A stretch of DNA of 64,000 nucleotides from Actinernus sp. WN-2022 (Eukaryota > Cnidaria > Anthozoa > Actiniaria > Actinernidae): contig JAOWCC010000287.1 of assembly GCA_030867875.1 (NCBI GenBank), positions 255,501-319,500 on the forward strand, read 5' to 3'. Below the pieces are notes generated by a model. It had not been told where the DNA came from. It was given only the letters and a program-made list of their open reading frames with translations, and searched no databases. Numbering within the stretch: the first letter of the stretch is position 1; each line of letters begins with the position of its first letter. Both the position numbers and the translations under genes were made by a program. This document shows, piece after piece, positions 32,801 to 43,810 of this stretch.

Positions 32801-34968
32801 TGTTGATTAAAATTTAGAAAAACTGTTTGTGCAAAACAAGAGTTAATAGAGGATTTAGAAAACGTCATTTTCTTCCATTTAATTAGGTCAATTCGTTTCT
32901 GTGGTTGCACAATGTTATTTTGTAGTTTGATAACATGACCAACATGGTTTTTCTTTCTTTTAATTGAGTGGAAAGACCTTTGAATTATCTTTTTAATTCC
33001 ATCACTGTCCTTTTGATGATTAACTTATGTGGGTATCAACGGCCATCCTGAGGGGTCGACAGCCCTGACAAAGCCATGTTAACGCCCCTGGGGGAGGCAA
33101 AGAATTTGTGAGAAATACCCCACCCCTGGGGCAGTGGGTAATTTAAGCATTCTCACTAAAACAGAAACTTCTTCCAAATATTTATTTCTCCACAATAAGT
33201 TGAATTCACATTTGAATTCACATTTGAAACTCATCATTTGCCTAAAGAAAATGCAGTTTTACACAATTGTCAACATGACTACATGTAGATACGAAAGCAT
33301 TCTTGTGATCCAATACAATTTCTTGGGGGAATCATTGTATTTGCATGTCAGTTACACTGAAACCATATCAACTAAAGAAGAATAAATAGTAACTTTAATA
33401 CAATCATAAACATGCAGATCTTTACATGGCAGAGAACAAAAAAATTGTGGGCAGAAACAGTTGAAACAGTATGACGTGCATTAATCAGTAAAATCCTACG
33501 ATTCAGGGATTCTGTATCTTCCTGTTCTCAGTGATTCAGTGTTCTTCAGTGATTCTGTATCTTACTGTTCTTGTAGTGTCAAGTTGCACCATAATAACTA
33601 GTCAATAACCTAGCTAACAGAACTAACGGTGATTCCAAAACTTATTATGGGCATTTATATAGCCGTTCACCATTAAGAAATTGAACAGTAAGAAACTAAC
33701 GGCTGCCAATAAGAAGTGGTCGAACTGTAAGGAGGCCGCTGTTACGAAGGACCACTATAAGCAAAACTGAAATAACGACTGCCATTAATAACTAAAGGGG
33801 GCAGGTGTACAAATGTAGTTTAAGACTCCACTCAACAATGGAGTCGTAAACTACACACGTAGTTTACGATTCCTTTTTAAAAGACACTTCCTATCTTCAA
33901 CAACAGTGTTCACTCTCAATCAAGTGATTTTTAACTCCATGTATGAAACACGATAAATATGTAGCTGTGCATCCTGTTCGTGTGCCGTTAATTGTCACAA
34001 CACCGAATTGAAATCTTCGCGGTGCTAATTTAGTAACACTGGTATAATGAACTTTTCACATGAGTAAACCCTTAAAATACTTGGATGAATCAGCAGTTTG
34101 GTGCGTCTGTTCGAGATATTTTGAAATGTCCTTTTAAATACCTAAATGACAGTTTTCCCTACCCTTTCCTATACTTCAACTCGTGAAATCCCTACCCTTT
34201 TTTATACCTCCAGCCTGAAAAGGTACCCCTAGGGGGAAACCACTGACTGGTGCATTACTTATTCATGTAAAATACTGTCATTGTTTTATAATAATAATAA
34301 TAATAATAATTTACATTTATAGTGCGCAGGCTGCATGAATATATGATTGGTCGAGATATTACATCGTACTGTATGTTGCTATATTCACCTGCAGAGCACC
34401 TGAAGGTTAATATAACACAACTATAAGGTATTTACCAAAATGGCCGGTCGCGTATTTACCAACGTTTCTCACGAAGAAATAAATATGAAAGAAAAAGCTT
34501 TTCCAAAACCCACCAAAGAAGCAACTAAATAAGTATGGCTAAACTTGAAGCTTTTTTTAATCCACAAGCCTTTGCAAACAAAGTTTTACTTGCAATTTTC
34601 GGGTTGAGTTTATTCGGTCCTCATGTCTTTATGAATTGCAAACTTTCACAAGAAAATAACATCTACATAGAGCAATAAATAACAACTGAGACATTTTCCT
34701 ACAAATTTGGGAACAGTTCGACTCAAAGAGTATACCTACAGTACTTGAGTTATTTTCCTTGTGGTTCTTGATAGAAAAACAAGTTCTAGTTTCATTCTGG
34801 GAGCCGGTTCCTGTTATGCTCTTCTCTCACCACTCCATGTGTTTTCATACCAAAATCATTTCTCTTGATTTACCATTGTATTTGATTCTGTGATGGCTAT
34901 AATCCACACAGCTAAATGCAAAATGAAAACAGAAATAATTAAGAATATTTCCCTTAATTAGGATATTG
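32801..34968. other. No gene recognised; (ATA)n microsatellite at 34290-34311
   Basis: No coding signal is convincing. An (AAT)n run lies at about 34290-34311, followed by TTTACATTTATAGTGCGCAGGC, which may be the 3' end of an old repeat. A short G-rich stretch with GGGGTCGACAGCCCTGAC lies near 33050. Confidence 0.5.
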
Positions 34969-35037
34969 GTGGACAGCGAGGAATCCAGGCTGTGGACAGT
35001 GAGGAATCCAGGCAGTGGACAGTGAGGAATCCAGCCA
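34969..35037. repeat. Three 23-bp tandem units
   Basis: GTGGACAGTGAGGAATCCAGG-type units start at 34969, 34992 and 35015. A 65-codon ORF opens inside the second unit and ends at 35189; it has no recognised motif and a donor-like CAG|GTAAAT near 35090. It is probably not a gene. Confidence 0.75.
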
Positions 35038-36568
35038 TTGTCGAAGTACTGTCAAGCAGCATCTGCACCATATTAATTACTGTATGGACAACAGGTAAAT
35101 GCAAATACAAAGTTGTAACTTCACCAGTTGAGGTGATTAACTATGAACCAAAGCACAGCCCGGATGAACAAACAGCTTTATTCCTGTAGGGTTACATCAG
35201 TAGAACAACACTTGAGGAAAACGAGATGGCCAACACAACTAAAACAACAATTATTGGTGCAAGTAACAATCATAACATTGTACCGCTGACCGGTACTGGT
35301 GCTTGAACATTATCAAATTGCCCATTATCTTTTAGTCACAGGTCATATCTACAAATTATTGTGGGCACTCTGTTTTAGTGAAGTAATGAATGGATGTACC
35401 AGCTCATGGAATTGTTAGTCCTGTGCTCAGGCCATTTCATCTAAGATGAGAGTGCAGTTGTTTATCGAGTTGATCGGCATCATTTTTAACTTGTGGATGT
35501 GCGCAAGTGCAGGAACAAGTTATCGGGATGGTTAGGAAAATTGTGTGTTGCTCACTCACTCGCCAACATGTTAGCAGAATGGCATGCAAATTGATAAGAT
35601 AATAATTGCTGTGGAATTGACATTGTTCAAGTCCTTATCACCGCCTTAGTGACATACCGGTAAAACTTGATATTAATGGTGGGTGGCTCAAACTTTGACA
35701 GACATGGTATCGGGACCCCATGAATTACTTAAATGTTGATGTAATAACAATGATGTCATCGGTCACATGATTTTACAAACTGGCTAATAAGCGTACATGT
35801 ATATCTGTCACAGACACTCCTGCTAATGAAGTAAGTTCTGGATCAGTTGAAGCTGATGTAAGCAGTTATTGGTGTAGGCAACAACAGTTTCTGAAATACG
35901 AGGTAAGTGATCCTGGCTATTATCTGACCGTTTTGAATGAATGAATAAACCTTTATTTAAGCGGGTATACGTAGTCCCTTCAGTTACAAACTGTGACTGC
36001 TATCAAAAGGAGCCCTGATAACTTAACTTGATCGCTTTCATTTACTGTATAACAAAGTAACTACCTGTATGAGGGCTATTGCGAATGTTTTTCTTCCTTT
36101 GCTTCACGGTGATATTTCTAGTTTGAATAACCAGTGACCTTTTGTTATATCCTGGTGCGGACACTAATTAGAGAACTCCATGAACGCGAATGCCATATGT
36201 TTGATCGACCTCATGGTCCGCTGACTTTATTCCAATGCGCATGTGCGACTAGCTCAACATATTAACATAATAACATAATGGCGTATGTAACAGTATCCTC
36301 CCACGCTTATGTCACTTGTGAAAACTATATGAACGAATGAATGCTGTATGAAGGTTAAATGAAAAAGGAAGAGACATTCTCACTCGGATATCAATTAAAA
36401 TAATTATTACTGATACTACTGAAAATAACATGCAAGATGGTCTACTCATTTTCTGAATCATGTATTACAGGGAAACATTCCTATATTTTACACAGGTTGC
36501 AGAATTCTAGTAACACAGGCAGACCAATTATCTTTTTACAGCAATAGTCTTGACTGCCTATTTTTGCT
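35038..36568. other. No gene recognised
   Basis: No domain or structured repeat was found on either strand. Confidence 0.5.
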
Positions 36569-36572
36569 TTAA

Positions 36573-37460
36573 CTCTTTGTCGTCGGATCGTGTGTGAGCT
36601 CAATTGGTGAAATCCTGAGTGCTAACTCAATCCTCCCCCCTCAGTTCAAGTTTGGCTAGCCCGGGGTAGTTAAATACTGCTGACTTTTTAAGCAGAGGAC
36701 TCAAACTTTCTCTACAATGCCATTCGGGTGAATTCTACGAACTGGTCGACGGTAGGTATTGCAACTTCAGAGAGCTTGAGGACATCATTAAGTCTGAGGA
36801 CGGCTGAAAAATACTTCGTTTGCTTTTACTAGGCCTTGTGAGGGCATTTCACAGGGTTTTTCCGTTGTGTTTGTGCTTTCAGACACAGGAAAAAAATCTT
36901 CACTGAAATCCTTGAAATCCTGCAGTTGGCAGTCCAAATCACCGCTCTTGGTTTTAGGGGTAAAAGACTTATAAAAAATCCTATCGGTGTCCCAGAGGGG
37001 GGACCCCTTGTGGAATTTTTGTCCATTACCCAGCATGCAATTGGAGGTGGGAGCAGGAAAATGTGGTCGAGTGAAATGCAGTGCAAACATCGGTGTGGTT
37101 CACCGTCGCTTGGTGTGTTTTGTGAAAACAAACCTGCTTGTTGGAAAGATTATATACTGTAACGACTGAGTGGTTTTGTGTTTGCTCTTGATTTCAAGTG
37201 CGAACGGGAAGGTTTTTTTGAGCCGATTTTCAGTTCCTCAAAATTCGTGAAAATCGAAGAAACGAAACAATCGCCAAAACAAATGAGCTTTTCTCCATAG
37301 TGAGAGTCGAGCGATCCCTGTTATAGCTCTGACTTTGAAGCCATACATCCCTTCGCATAATATCGCAACATCGTCTTTCCAGCATGTCTAGACGTGATGC
37401 AATAATTTTTCTAGTAACAGACTTGTGCGTCTCCTCTTTACAGGCTCGGACGGTAAAGAG
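36573..37460. mobile_element. TTAA-flanked 888-bp piggyBac-like relic
   Basis: TTAA lies on both sides (36569-36572 and 37461-37464). The ends are imperfect inverted repeats: CTCTTTGTCGTCGGATCGTG on the left and CTCTTTACCGTCCGAGCCTG on the minus strand at the right. TTAA duplication is diagnostic of piggyBac-type elements. Inside, near 37060-37160 on the plus strand, a Cys-rich stretch (CKHRC...CENKPACWKDY) loosely resembles the C-terminal zinc-binding tail of piggyBac transposases, but it is short and the match is weak. No catalytic region is seen. Confidence 0.6.
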
Positions 37461-37740
37461 TTAAGTTATAAATAATAGTATCAATCAATTTGTTTACATC
37501 AAAGGCACTTTAAGGTGCTGCATTGACTAGGCTAGTTCACTGGTTACAAACTAAACAAAGCACACATCAAATATTTGGAGAAAAATGGCTGAGGGCAAAA
37601 GCCGTTTGTAAAATAAATGGAATCTTGTAAATAATTTTGGCCCAGTAAAGGTGAAGGCAATAAGAAAGCATCATGATTTTAATTATGATGCTGCCTCACC
37701 TCCACCGTTCATTATTTGTGTTATTCGTTGGTACCTCTCT

Positions 37741-37793
37741 TGGACATCCCCTTCCTGTGAGATCGACCAGATGGATTAGTTGGCCTGGAAAGG
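37741..37793 (-). pseudogene. Kinesin-14 relic, copy A: switch-II exon
   Basis: On the minus strand an acceptor (CCCTTTCCAG) is followed by codons reading LIHLVDLTG, close to the kinesin switch-II core LVDLAGSE. The frame is lost after the Gly (a single-base difference), and the exon ends near a donor-like GAGAG|GTACC. It lies downstream of the other copy A exons in the expected order. Confidence 0.55.
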
Positions 37794-38094
37794 GAAACAG
37801 AAATAATCCATTTTTCTAACATTATTTTGCATGAAATTAAAATTAATTCTCTTTAGTAAATAAGTAAATAATCAATCACACCTGTGCTTTCATAAAATAA
37901 TGCTTATTTAACTTGGAAATATTCATGTTGGATCTAAAACAAATAATACAAATCCTTGTCTGTAAACCAAAAATGATAAAAAAAAAAACACTACAGATGT
38001 ACTTCATTTGAATGTGATAAATTATTTTAACACTGATTGTTAAAGCTTACAGCTTGTGTGGTTGTGTTCACTATATATCTATAAAGAAAGAGAG

Positions 38095-38590
38095 AGAGAT
38101 GATAAGATTGTAATAATATAATCAATGTCTCTAAATTGTTTACGATAATTAAAAAGGAGAGAATGCTATAAAAGCTTGTAGTGACTGGATGTCACCATTA
38201 CAATATAAGGTAATCAAGTAATTTGAGATAACTCTGACTTTCAACCGATCATTGGTAAAGTTTCAGGATGGATTGCTTGGCACATAAGCTCTCGTAATAA
38301 ATGAATTTACCATGGCAACGTATGTGATGTCACAGTTCTCATAAATTTGCAAAATGTGATTTACGTATTGCCATGGCAAAATATTATACTTACCATTTGA
38401 TTTGTTGCTAACCTTTCATAGCGGTAAGAGCAAAAATCAGTTAGAAGAACCCAGAGACTGAAAAAGGTGCATTAAGTTTAAAAGTGTTGCCATGGCAACC
38501 AAGCACCCTTAAATTCAAAACAACCAAGTTTATGATGTAAAATTACAACATTTTCTTATAACTCAACAGGTATTAAAGAACAAAATTAAA
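38095..38590. repeat. Segmental duplicate of 43097-43545
   Basis: The block matches 43152-43545 in direct orientation over about 380 bp (CTGACTTTCAACCGATCATT, CAGGATGGATTGCTTGGCAC, GTGTTGCCATGGCAACCAAG). Its first 100 bp match 41940-42010 and 43097-43135. It is non-coding intron-like sequence between kinesin relics and shows that the kinesin exons were duplicated with their introns. Confidence 0.85.
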
Positions 38591-38665
38591 ATTCAGATAA
38601 CAGACCTGTCTTGATAATTATATCATGCTCAATCTCAACCAATTGCTTAACATTGTCGCACACAC

Positions 38666-38898
38666 CTCATTAATTTGTTGTCTGTTGGAGACTGACACTT
38701 CTCTTATCCCTGGCACGTAGATGCCCTCTTCCCCTCGTTTAATCTCTAACTTTCGGGGTTTTAAGAGATCTCGGAGACACTCATTGTATATCTCTGCGTA
38801 GTTTACGTTAAAAGATGGTTCCATTCTGGAGAATTTTTACTTTTGGAAAAAAGAAACTCAATGGCCCTCGTGAGTACTCCGGGATCAGATTGTGGACC
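38666..38898 (-). pseudogene. Kinesin-14 relic, copy A: mid-motor exon
   Basis: The exon lies between an acceptor (TTTTTACAG) and a donor (GAG|GTGTG). It encodes the motor region with VNYAEIYNECLRDLL, KLEIKRGEEG and YVPGIREVSVSN, matching the kinesin N-Y-x-E-I-Y-N core. It is 233 nt against 229 in copy C. The extra 4 nt near its 5' end break the frame, so the first third is unreadable in phase with the rest. The neighbours in copy A are a lost P-loop exon upstream and the switch-II relic downstream. Confidence 0.8.
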
Positions 38899-39238
38899 CT
38901 GTAAAAATACATGAATGGGCGATTAGCAGCTAAGTTCGTAAAGTGTTATAGGACCGTGACCGAGTCTGTACATATAATCGAATTCATTTTTTTAACGTTT
39001 CAAAGAAAGATCAGATTTAAATTAGTATGTTTACCAAGTTTGAAGATGTTTAATCAACAGGTAGTCTTACTGAATGGCTTTTGAAGTCACAAAAATATGA
39101 ATTATAAAGCAGGGGATCGGGGGACCCCAACACATCCACAACCACAAAGAATAATAGAAATTATTTAGGAGCATAATACCAAATTCTCAATGCTCTTACA
39201 ATATGAGCGTACAGTAAAATAGAATTGGAGGTAAATAA

Positions 39239-39250
39239 CCTCCATTGTGT
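39239..39250 (-). pseudogene. Stub of the P-loop exon, copy A
   Basis: On the minus strand only TACACAATGGAG|GT remains, the last four codons (YTME) and donor of the exon that in copy C holds the ATP-binding loop. The intron on the 3' side is collinear with copy C (GAGCGTACAGTAAAAT), but the exon body upstream is gone. Without the P-loop a kinesin cannot bind ATP, so copy A is dead. Confidence 0.7.
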
Positions 39251-39289
39251 ACAAGAAATGGGAGAAATGTTCAGTAAAACTAGGGAAAA

Positions 39290-39290
<1 letters not shown>

Positions 39291-39330
<40 letters not shown>
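39291..39330. repeat. (AAT)n microsatellite
   Basis: About thirteen AAT/ATA units. A shorter run lies at the matching place in the related segment at 55960. Confidence 0.9.
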
Positions 39331-39602
39331 CAATCAGTTAGAATGTGATAGCACAAGTTTATATTTTGGTCTACCAAACCAGCTATTTAAAGGGGACCAT
39401 TTTCTGTTAACTTTTTCTACTTTCCTTTTAGTTATCTTCTAAGAGGATGAGGAAATCTTCTAGGGAATACGATGTGTTTCATATGAAAGCTTGGTATATG
39501 TGAAAGAAATATGTTAAGCAAATAATACTACTACTCGGTAATAAAATGTAAAATATAAAACTAGCTAGAATTGTAATTGATAGGACGGTACTATAAACTT
39601 AC

Positions 39603-39770
39603 GATCCTGAGATATTCCTCGGCTGCGGCTCCTCCTTCGCTGGCTGCGGCGGCTTCTTTGCTGGCTGCAGCTCCTCCTTCTTCGGCTGCGGCTCCTCCTT
39701 TGCTGGCTGCGGCTACTTCTGCGGCTGTGGCTCCTCCTTCGGCTGTATCTGCGTGCTGCTCGGCTGCTTT
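39603..39770 (-). pseudogene. Ala/Glu/Gly-rich 168-nt exon of kinesin copy A
   Basis: The exon is bounded by an acceptor (CTGAATACAG) and a donor (ATC|GTAAGT). It reads 56 codons without a stop (start KAAEQHADTAEGGATAAEVA, end AAAEEYLRI) and contains internal repeats of the type AAASKGGAAAEE. It lies between the exon ending ...SLQSE and the P-loop exon that starts VFEEI. Those two are contiguous in ordinary kinesins, so this is an extra segment inside the motor. All three exons are phase 0, so it could be skipped without changing frame. Related 87-nt exons lie at 54752-54838 and 56294-56380. Another frame gives an Arg/Ser-rich ORF that is a shadow. Confidence 0.65.
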
Positions 39771-39904
39771 CTGTATTCAGAAAAAAAAACATTGAACAAA
39801 TCATCTAAACAATTAAAGGGGCTGTGTCATCGGTACTATATAAAACTAGATATAAACAGATATAAACTTCATTATAGAGGGCAGATTAAAAATAAAATCA
39901 ATAC

Positions 39905-40204
39905 CTCCGATTGTAAAGACACTGGAGTGAATACTCGATCCATTTGGAACATCCGGGTGCCATCTTCATAACCCACATAGACGAGACCATCGTCATGCTC
40001 GTCGAAGGCTACGACGTTCTCTCCCATGTCGCATCTATCTTCCAGTGTTTCTGGTCTGACGCGGACAAGCACCCGAATGTTGCCACGGAGCTCCATCACC
40101 TCGTTCATAAATTTCTTCTTTTCTGCCATTTCTCTTTTGTAGAGGACAAGGATCTTCTCGTAGCGGTCTTCCAATTCGAGATTCCCTTCTGTTAGGTCTT
40201 TTAT
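39905..40204 (-). pseudogene. Kinesin-14 relic, copy A: neck and motor-start exon
   Basis: This 300-nt exon, open throughout, encodes the end of the coiled-coil neck (LEDRYEKILVLYKREMAEKK) and the first motor strand ELRGNIRVLVRVRP, followed by VGYEDGTRMFQMDRVFTPVS. A neck before the motor with G-N-I-R-V at the junction is the hallmark of C-terminal (kinesin-14, KIFC-type) minus-end motors. Splice sites are TTGTAG|ATA and GAG|GTATTG. It is the best preserved exon of copy A. Downstream exons carry a deletion and frameshifts, hence the pseudogene call. Confidence 0.85.
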
Positions 40205-40329
40205 CTACAACATTTAAGTAGTAATGAAGTAGTAATGTTAAAAATAAATTGATATACTATAGGCCTTTTGCATCAATTGATTGATCACGTGACTATTTTC
40301 CCATAGCAACGCCTGTGTGGAACGCAAGC

Positions 40330-40630
40330 CATTTTATAAAATTGAATAATGATCTTGATAAAATCAAGAACTGGGCGATTCGATGGTTAGTTACAATTAA
40401 TCCTACTAAGACAGAACGTATTACTTTTTCAGTTAAGCTTAAAACCGTATCCTGATGTTTTTTGAAGCTAAAAAAATGATTGTTGAGGTATCTCAGCACA
40501 CCCAGCTTGGTGTAACACTATCGAGTAACCTCTCCTGGAGGTCCCACATTTTAAGAATATATGAGAAGGCTAGTAAAAGGCTAAATTTGTTCAAAGGAAT
40601 TAAATATAGAATAATTCTCAATAACAAACC
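40330..40630 (+). pseudogene. LINE RT fragment shared by kinesin copies A and C
   Basis: The plus-strand translation shows KIKNWAIRWLVTINPTKTER, then TQLGVTLSSNLSWRSHI: the RT connection region of a CR1/Rex-group LINE. The same fragment lies at the same distance from the motor-start exon in copy C (48630 onward). The LINE therefore inserted before the segment duplicated. Confidence 0.75.
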
Positions 40631-41785
40631 AGTGGAGACGGCTGAAATTCAGGCTAAATTCTCAATACAATATTTTCGATTGTGGTCGTAAACTACAGAC
40701 CACCATTTTCTAGTATTAGTGAGCTGCCACTGTGCTAGTGCTCATTTTCTACATCTTGAAGGAGACAAACTTATAATGGCAGTCCACAAAGAAAGATGCA
40801 ATGTCCACTCTTTTTCTATCATTTGGGTTGCAGCAAGATTAATATTCATTCCCAAATAATTCTTAAAAGTACTCTTACTCCTGATCGTGACCGTGTGAAA
40901 GTGACGATGCTGACGCCAAGAACTGAGGAACAACAATTACATTTATTTTCTCATAAGATGATGGAAATGTATACAAGTAATAAGGGATAATAAGAAATAC
41001 AATGATGAGAATGCATGTCCTTAAGGTAACCTTAAGCCAGGACCATCTCAGATAGAAAACACTGAAACACGATCTAGCTTGCAAGGATATCATAATACCA
41101 AGAAAGGTAAAGAAAGAGTGTCAGTTGCATGTAAGTATACTCTCTCAGTTCTGGACCAAATTAATTTATTTTATAAACTTGCAATAATGATAAATACACA
41201 CTACTCTATACATAATATCATTGTCAGTTCTAAAAAAAACATTAAATACACTGTAGAATGCCTGAACCAAGAGATAATAATCAAATACAAAGAGGTTAAT
41301 AACAATAAATAACAACACAACGACAGTCAATTGGTATAAAGGTTCTTATTCAGATTAGCGGCTACTTACATTTACAAGCTGTTGTTGTCTTTATATATAG
41401 TCAGTGTTGATCGCAGAGCAGACTGTCACGAGTGTATCTTAAAGCATGTCGCATAAGTCAAAACTCCCACTTGCCATCATCTTGAAAAACCTGGCAATGT
41501 TGTCCACTGTTCACGTGATTGGTACGGTGGCGACAAGGACTTCCAAAGAAGGCGCAATCTGATTGGTTGACACAAACAAATTAAAATAAAGGATAACAAC
41601 TTGTGATTTCGGACTGGTGCCAGCCGAAGGCCTGGCCCGAGTAATAACAGACTTCCCTAGTGTTCTTAATTGTTTTAGATAGCTGTCAAACCAATAAACG
41701 GCATTTAATATCACTGTGTAATCTAGGACTCATCTAAACACACATTGGTCAATCATTTAGTTGAAATAAAAGGTGACATGTCTGA
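40631..41785. other. No gene recognised
   Basis: Several 60-80-codon ORFs on both strands have no known motif and no splice context. Nothing else is recognised. Confidence 0.5.
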
Positions 41786-41788
41786 ATT

Positions 41789-41869
41789 CTAAATTTTCGG
41801 AACAGTTGTGATCGGTACCGCCATCTTGATTTCGTTTTCCTCGGCCATATCTTCCACAGTATCTGCCAT
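41789..41869 (-). CDS. 26-codon ORF, possible kinesin first exon or leader ORF
   Basis: It starts MADTVEDMAEENEIKMAV and ends at a TAG. The acidic start and the position between kinesin relics suggest an old N-terminal exon, but nothing proves it. An AAGATGGCGG motif lies within it. Confidence 0.2.
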   Translation of the reverse strand: MADTVEDMAEENEIKMAVPITTVPKI

Positions 41870-42204
41870 CTCTCACTGAAACTATGAAACTGACTATTAG
41901 CAAGTGTGATATATTTTCATATATACATACCGGTATAGATTATAAGATTGTAATAATATAGTCAATAAAGTTATTTACGATAACTAGAAAGGAGAGAGTG
42001 ATATAAAAGTTAGAAATATGATGAATTATATATATAAATATTCCTCTAGGCTAAAATTAGCAGTCTGCACTGAATTAATAGTGAAATTGAAATCTCTAGC
42101 CATTGCCATTTTGACTACTAGAAGGCATTGGCAAACAACGTCTTTGTTCTTTGCAACAAGTATCTCTACTTGCAATGACTTGGGACACCTTAGAATTTTT
42201 CCAC

Positions 42205-42390
42205 TTCCATCTTGATGCATCATTTGTCTAACACGGACCAACAAAACCAGATGTTCCGTCGGGGCTCTATCAACTAGTTTTTTTTGCTCAACTCTTTCTG
42301 ACAGCAGATGATGACATTTCTTATAGCGTTGTTGTTGCTCTAGAGATCATCCTTCTTGCTCCCAATATTGTTTTATTTCTTTTAGTTCTA
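42205..42390 (-). pseudogene. Diverged kinesin neck/motor-start exon relic
   Basis: Minus-strand translation gives a helical stretch (EQQQRYKKCHHLLSERVEQK) followed by LVLLVRVR, in the same spacing as neck and LVRVRP in copies A and C. The frame has an in-frame stop near its start, and the motor strand is followed by unrelated codons. It is a weak but position-supported match. Confidence 0.4.
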
Positions 42391-42789
42391 TGTTTTACGG
42401 CTGCCTCAGGGGTGGCTTGACTGTGCGGCCATTCCTTGCTCTGCCAGCATGACCATCGGGTGTGTTGTCATAAGCTGTGTCAGTGGCAAGGGTGGTGGTG
42501 CTGTAGGTAACAGTCTGCAAGCCGATGGTAGACTTATCTGCTGAGGAACCTTCATTGGATAAAACAGACTGATAATGAATAATAGCTTTTAGTGCCAATT
42601 ACATTGAGAAAGTTCCAATTACTTTGAAATGGTGTTACATGTACTTCATTTGAATGTGATTCATTTCAGCACTATGATTGTTGAAGCTTATAAAAAAGTT
42701 AAAAATATGATGAATTATATTGAAAGTATGCCGTACTACATGTACATTGTACATAGTTCTCAACTTTAAAAGTCGTAAAAAGTCCAAGT

Positions 42790-43070
42790 AGAGGGCATCG
42801 TCATGTTCCTCAAAGGTGACAACGTTCCCGGACAGGTCACTTTGGTCTTGTATAACTGGTCTTACACGGACCTGCACCCGGATGTTCCCACAGAGCCCAA
42901 TCAACTCGTTGATGATTTGTTTGTTTTCGGCCATCGTTAGTGTTCAGCATGAGGACGTTTATATTGTATTTTTCCTCTAATGCCAGACAGCAGCCTTCTG
43001 ATGCTGCACATCGCCCTTCCAGGTCCCGATTCCTTTCTTTTAGTTCTTCTAGGGACATCGCACCCAAAAT
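42790..43070 (-). pseudogene. Kinesin-14 relic, copy B: neck and motor-start exon
   Basis: The 5' part encodes a coiled-coil neck (MSLEELKERNRDLEGRCAAS, then LALEEKYN). After a frameshift near 42940 the 3' part reads LCGNIRVQVRVRP and NVVTFEEHDDALYLD, matching the copy A exon. The match stops at about 42790, before the ...FQMDRVF part, so the exon is truncated. The flanking intron DNA on its 5' side is the 43097-43545 duplicate. Confidence 0.75.
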
Positions 43071-43096
43071 GTGAATTCCACAACACAGATTTTAAT

Positions 43097-43545
43097 AAGC
43101 CTAGCTTGTAGTGATTGTGCAACTGGATGGCACCATTACAAAAACCTCAAAAAGGGAAACATCAAGTAATTTGAGAACTCTGACTTTCAACCGATCATTG
43201 TTAAAGTTTCAGGATGGATTGCTTGGCACACAAGCTCTCGTAATTAATGAATTTTAAGTTACCATGGCAACGTCACAGTTGTCATAAATTTGCGAAATGA
43301 GATTTACTTGTTGCCATGGCAACATATTACTTAACATTTGATTTCTTGCTAACCTTTCATAGCTGTATGAGCAAAAATCAGTTAAAGAACCCAGAAGAAT
43401 GAACAAGGTGCATTAAGATTAAAAGTGTTGCCATGGCAACCAAGCACCCTTCCTTTCAAAACAACAAAGTTTATGATGTAAAAATTCAACATTTTCTTAC
43501 GTAATACAATTCAACATGTATTAAAGAACAATAAAAATAATTAAG
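43097..43545. repeat. Segmental duplicate of 38095-38590
   Basis: It is a direct duplicate of the intron-like block next to kinesin copy A, including three GTTGCCATGGCAAC-type palindromes. It shows that copies A and B arose by block duplication. Confidence 0.85.
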
Positions 43546-43679
43546 ATGCGAGTTATGAACTCACAAGACCGCTGGCAACATCGCTGGTGCTGGTCTGTTT
43601 CACTGGTCATACTGAAATAAACCAACAGAAATAACAATAATTACATGTATAACCTTGATATAATCGTAATGGTCTACAA

Positions 43680-43810
43680 GATGAAGTGCAAATTTCGGAT
43701 CCCCCAAGCCCTTCGTCATCCTCAGTTCCATCACTGTCCTCATACTCAACAACAAATTCTGGTGTTTCTTCAATGCTCCACTCGATAACACTCTATACTT
43801 GCCCACGTTC
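43680..43810 (-). other. Acidic exon-like segment, unknown
   Basis: On the minus strand a frame reads VIEWSIEETPEFVVEYEDSD, then GTEDDEGLGGSEI, ending near a donor-like CAAG|GTTATA. It is strongly acidic and not recognised. An upstream in-frame stop and the lack of neighbours make it doubtful. Confidence 0.25.

Noticed and set aside
36788..37131. 100-codon minus-strand ORFs
   Set aside because: No motif; they overlap the TTAA-flanked relic, whose structure explains the region better.
39565..39804. Arg/Ser-rich ORF resembling an SR splicing protein
   Set aside because: It is an alternative frame of the Ala-rich exon; splice sites and phase with the motor exons support the Ala/Glu frame.
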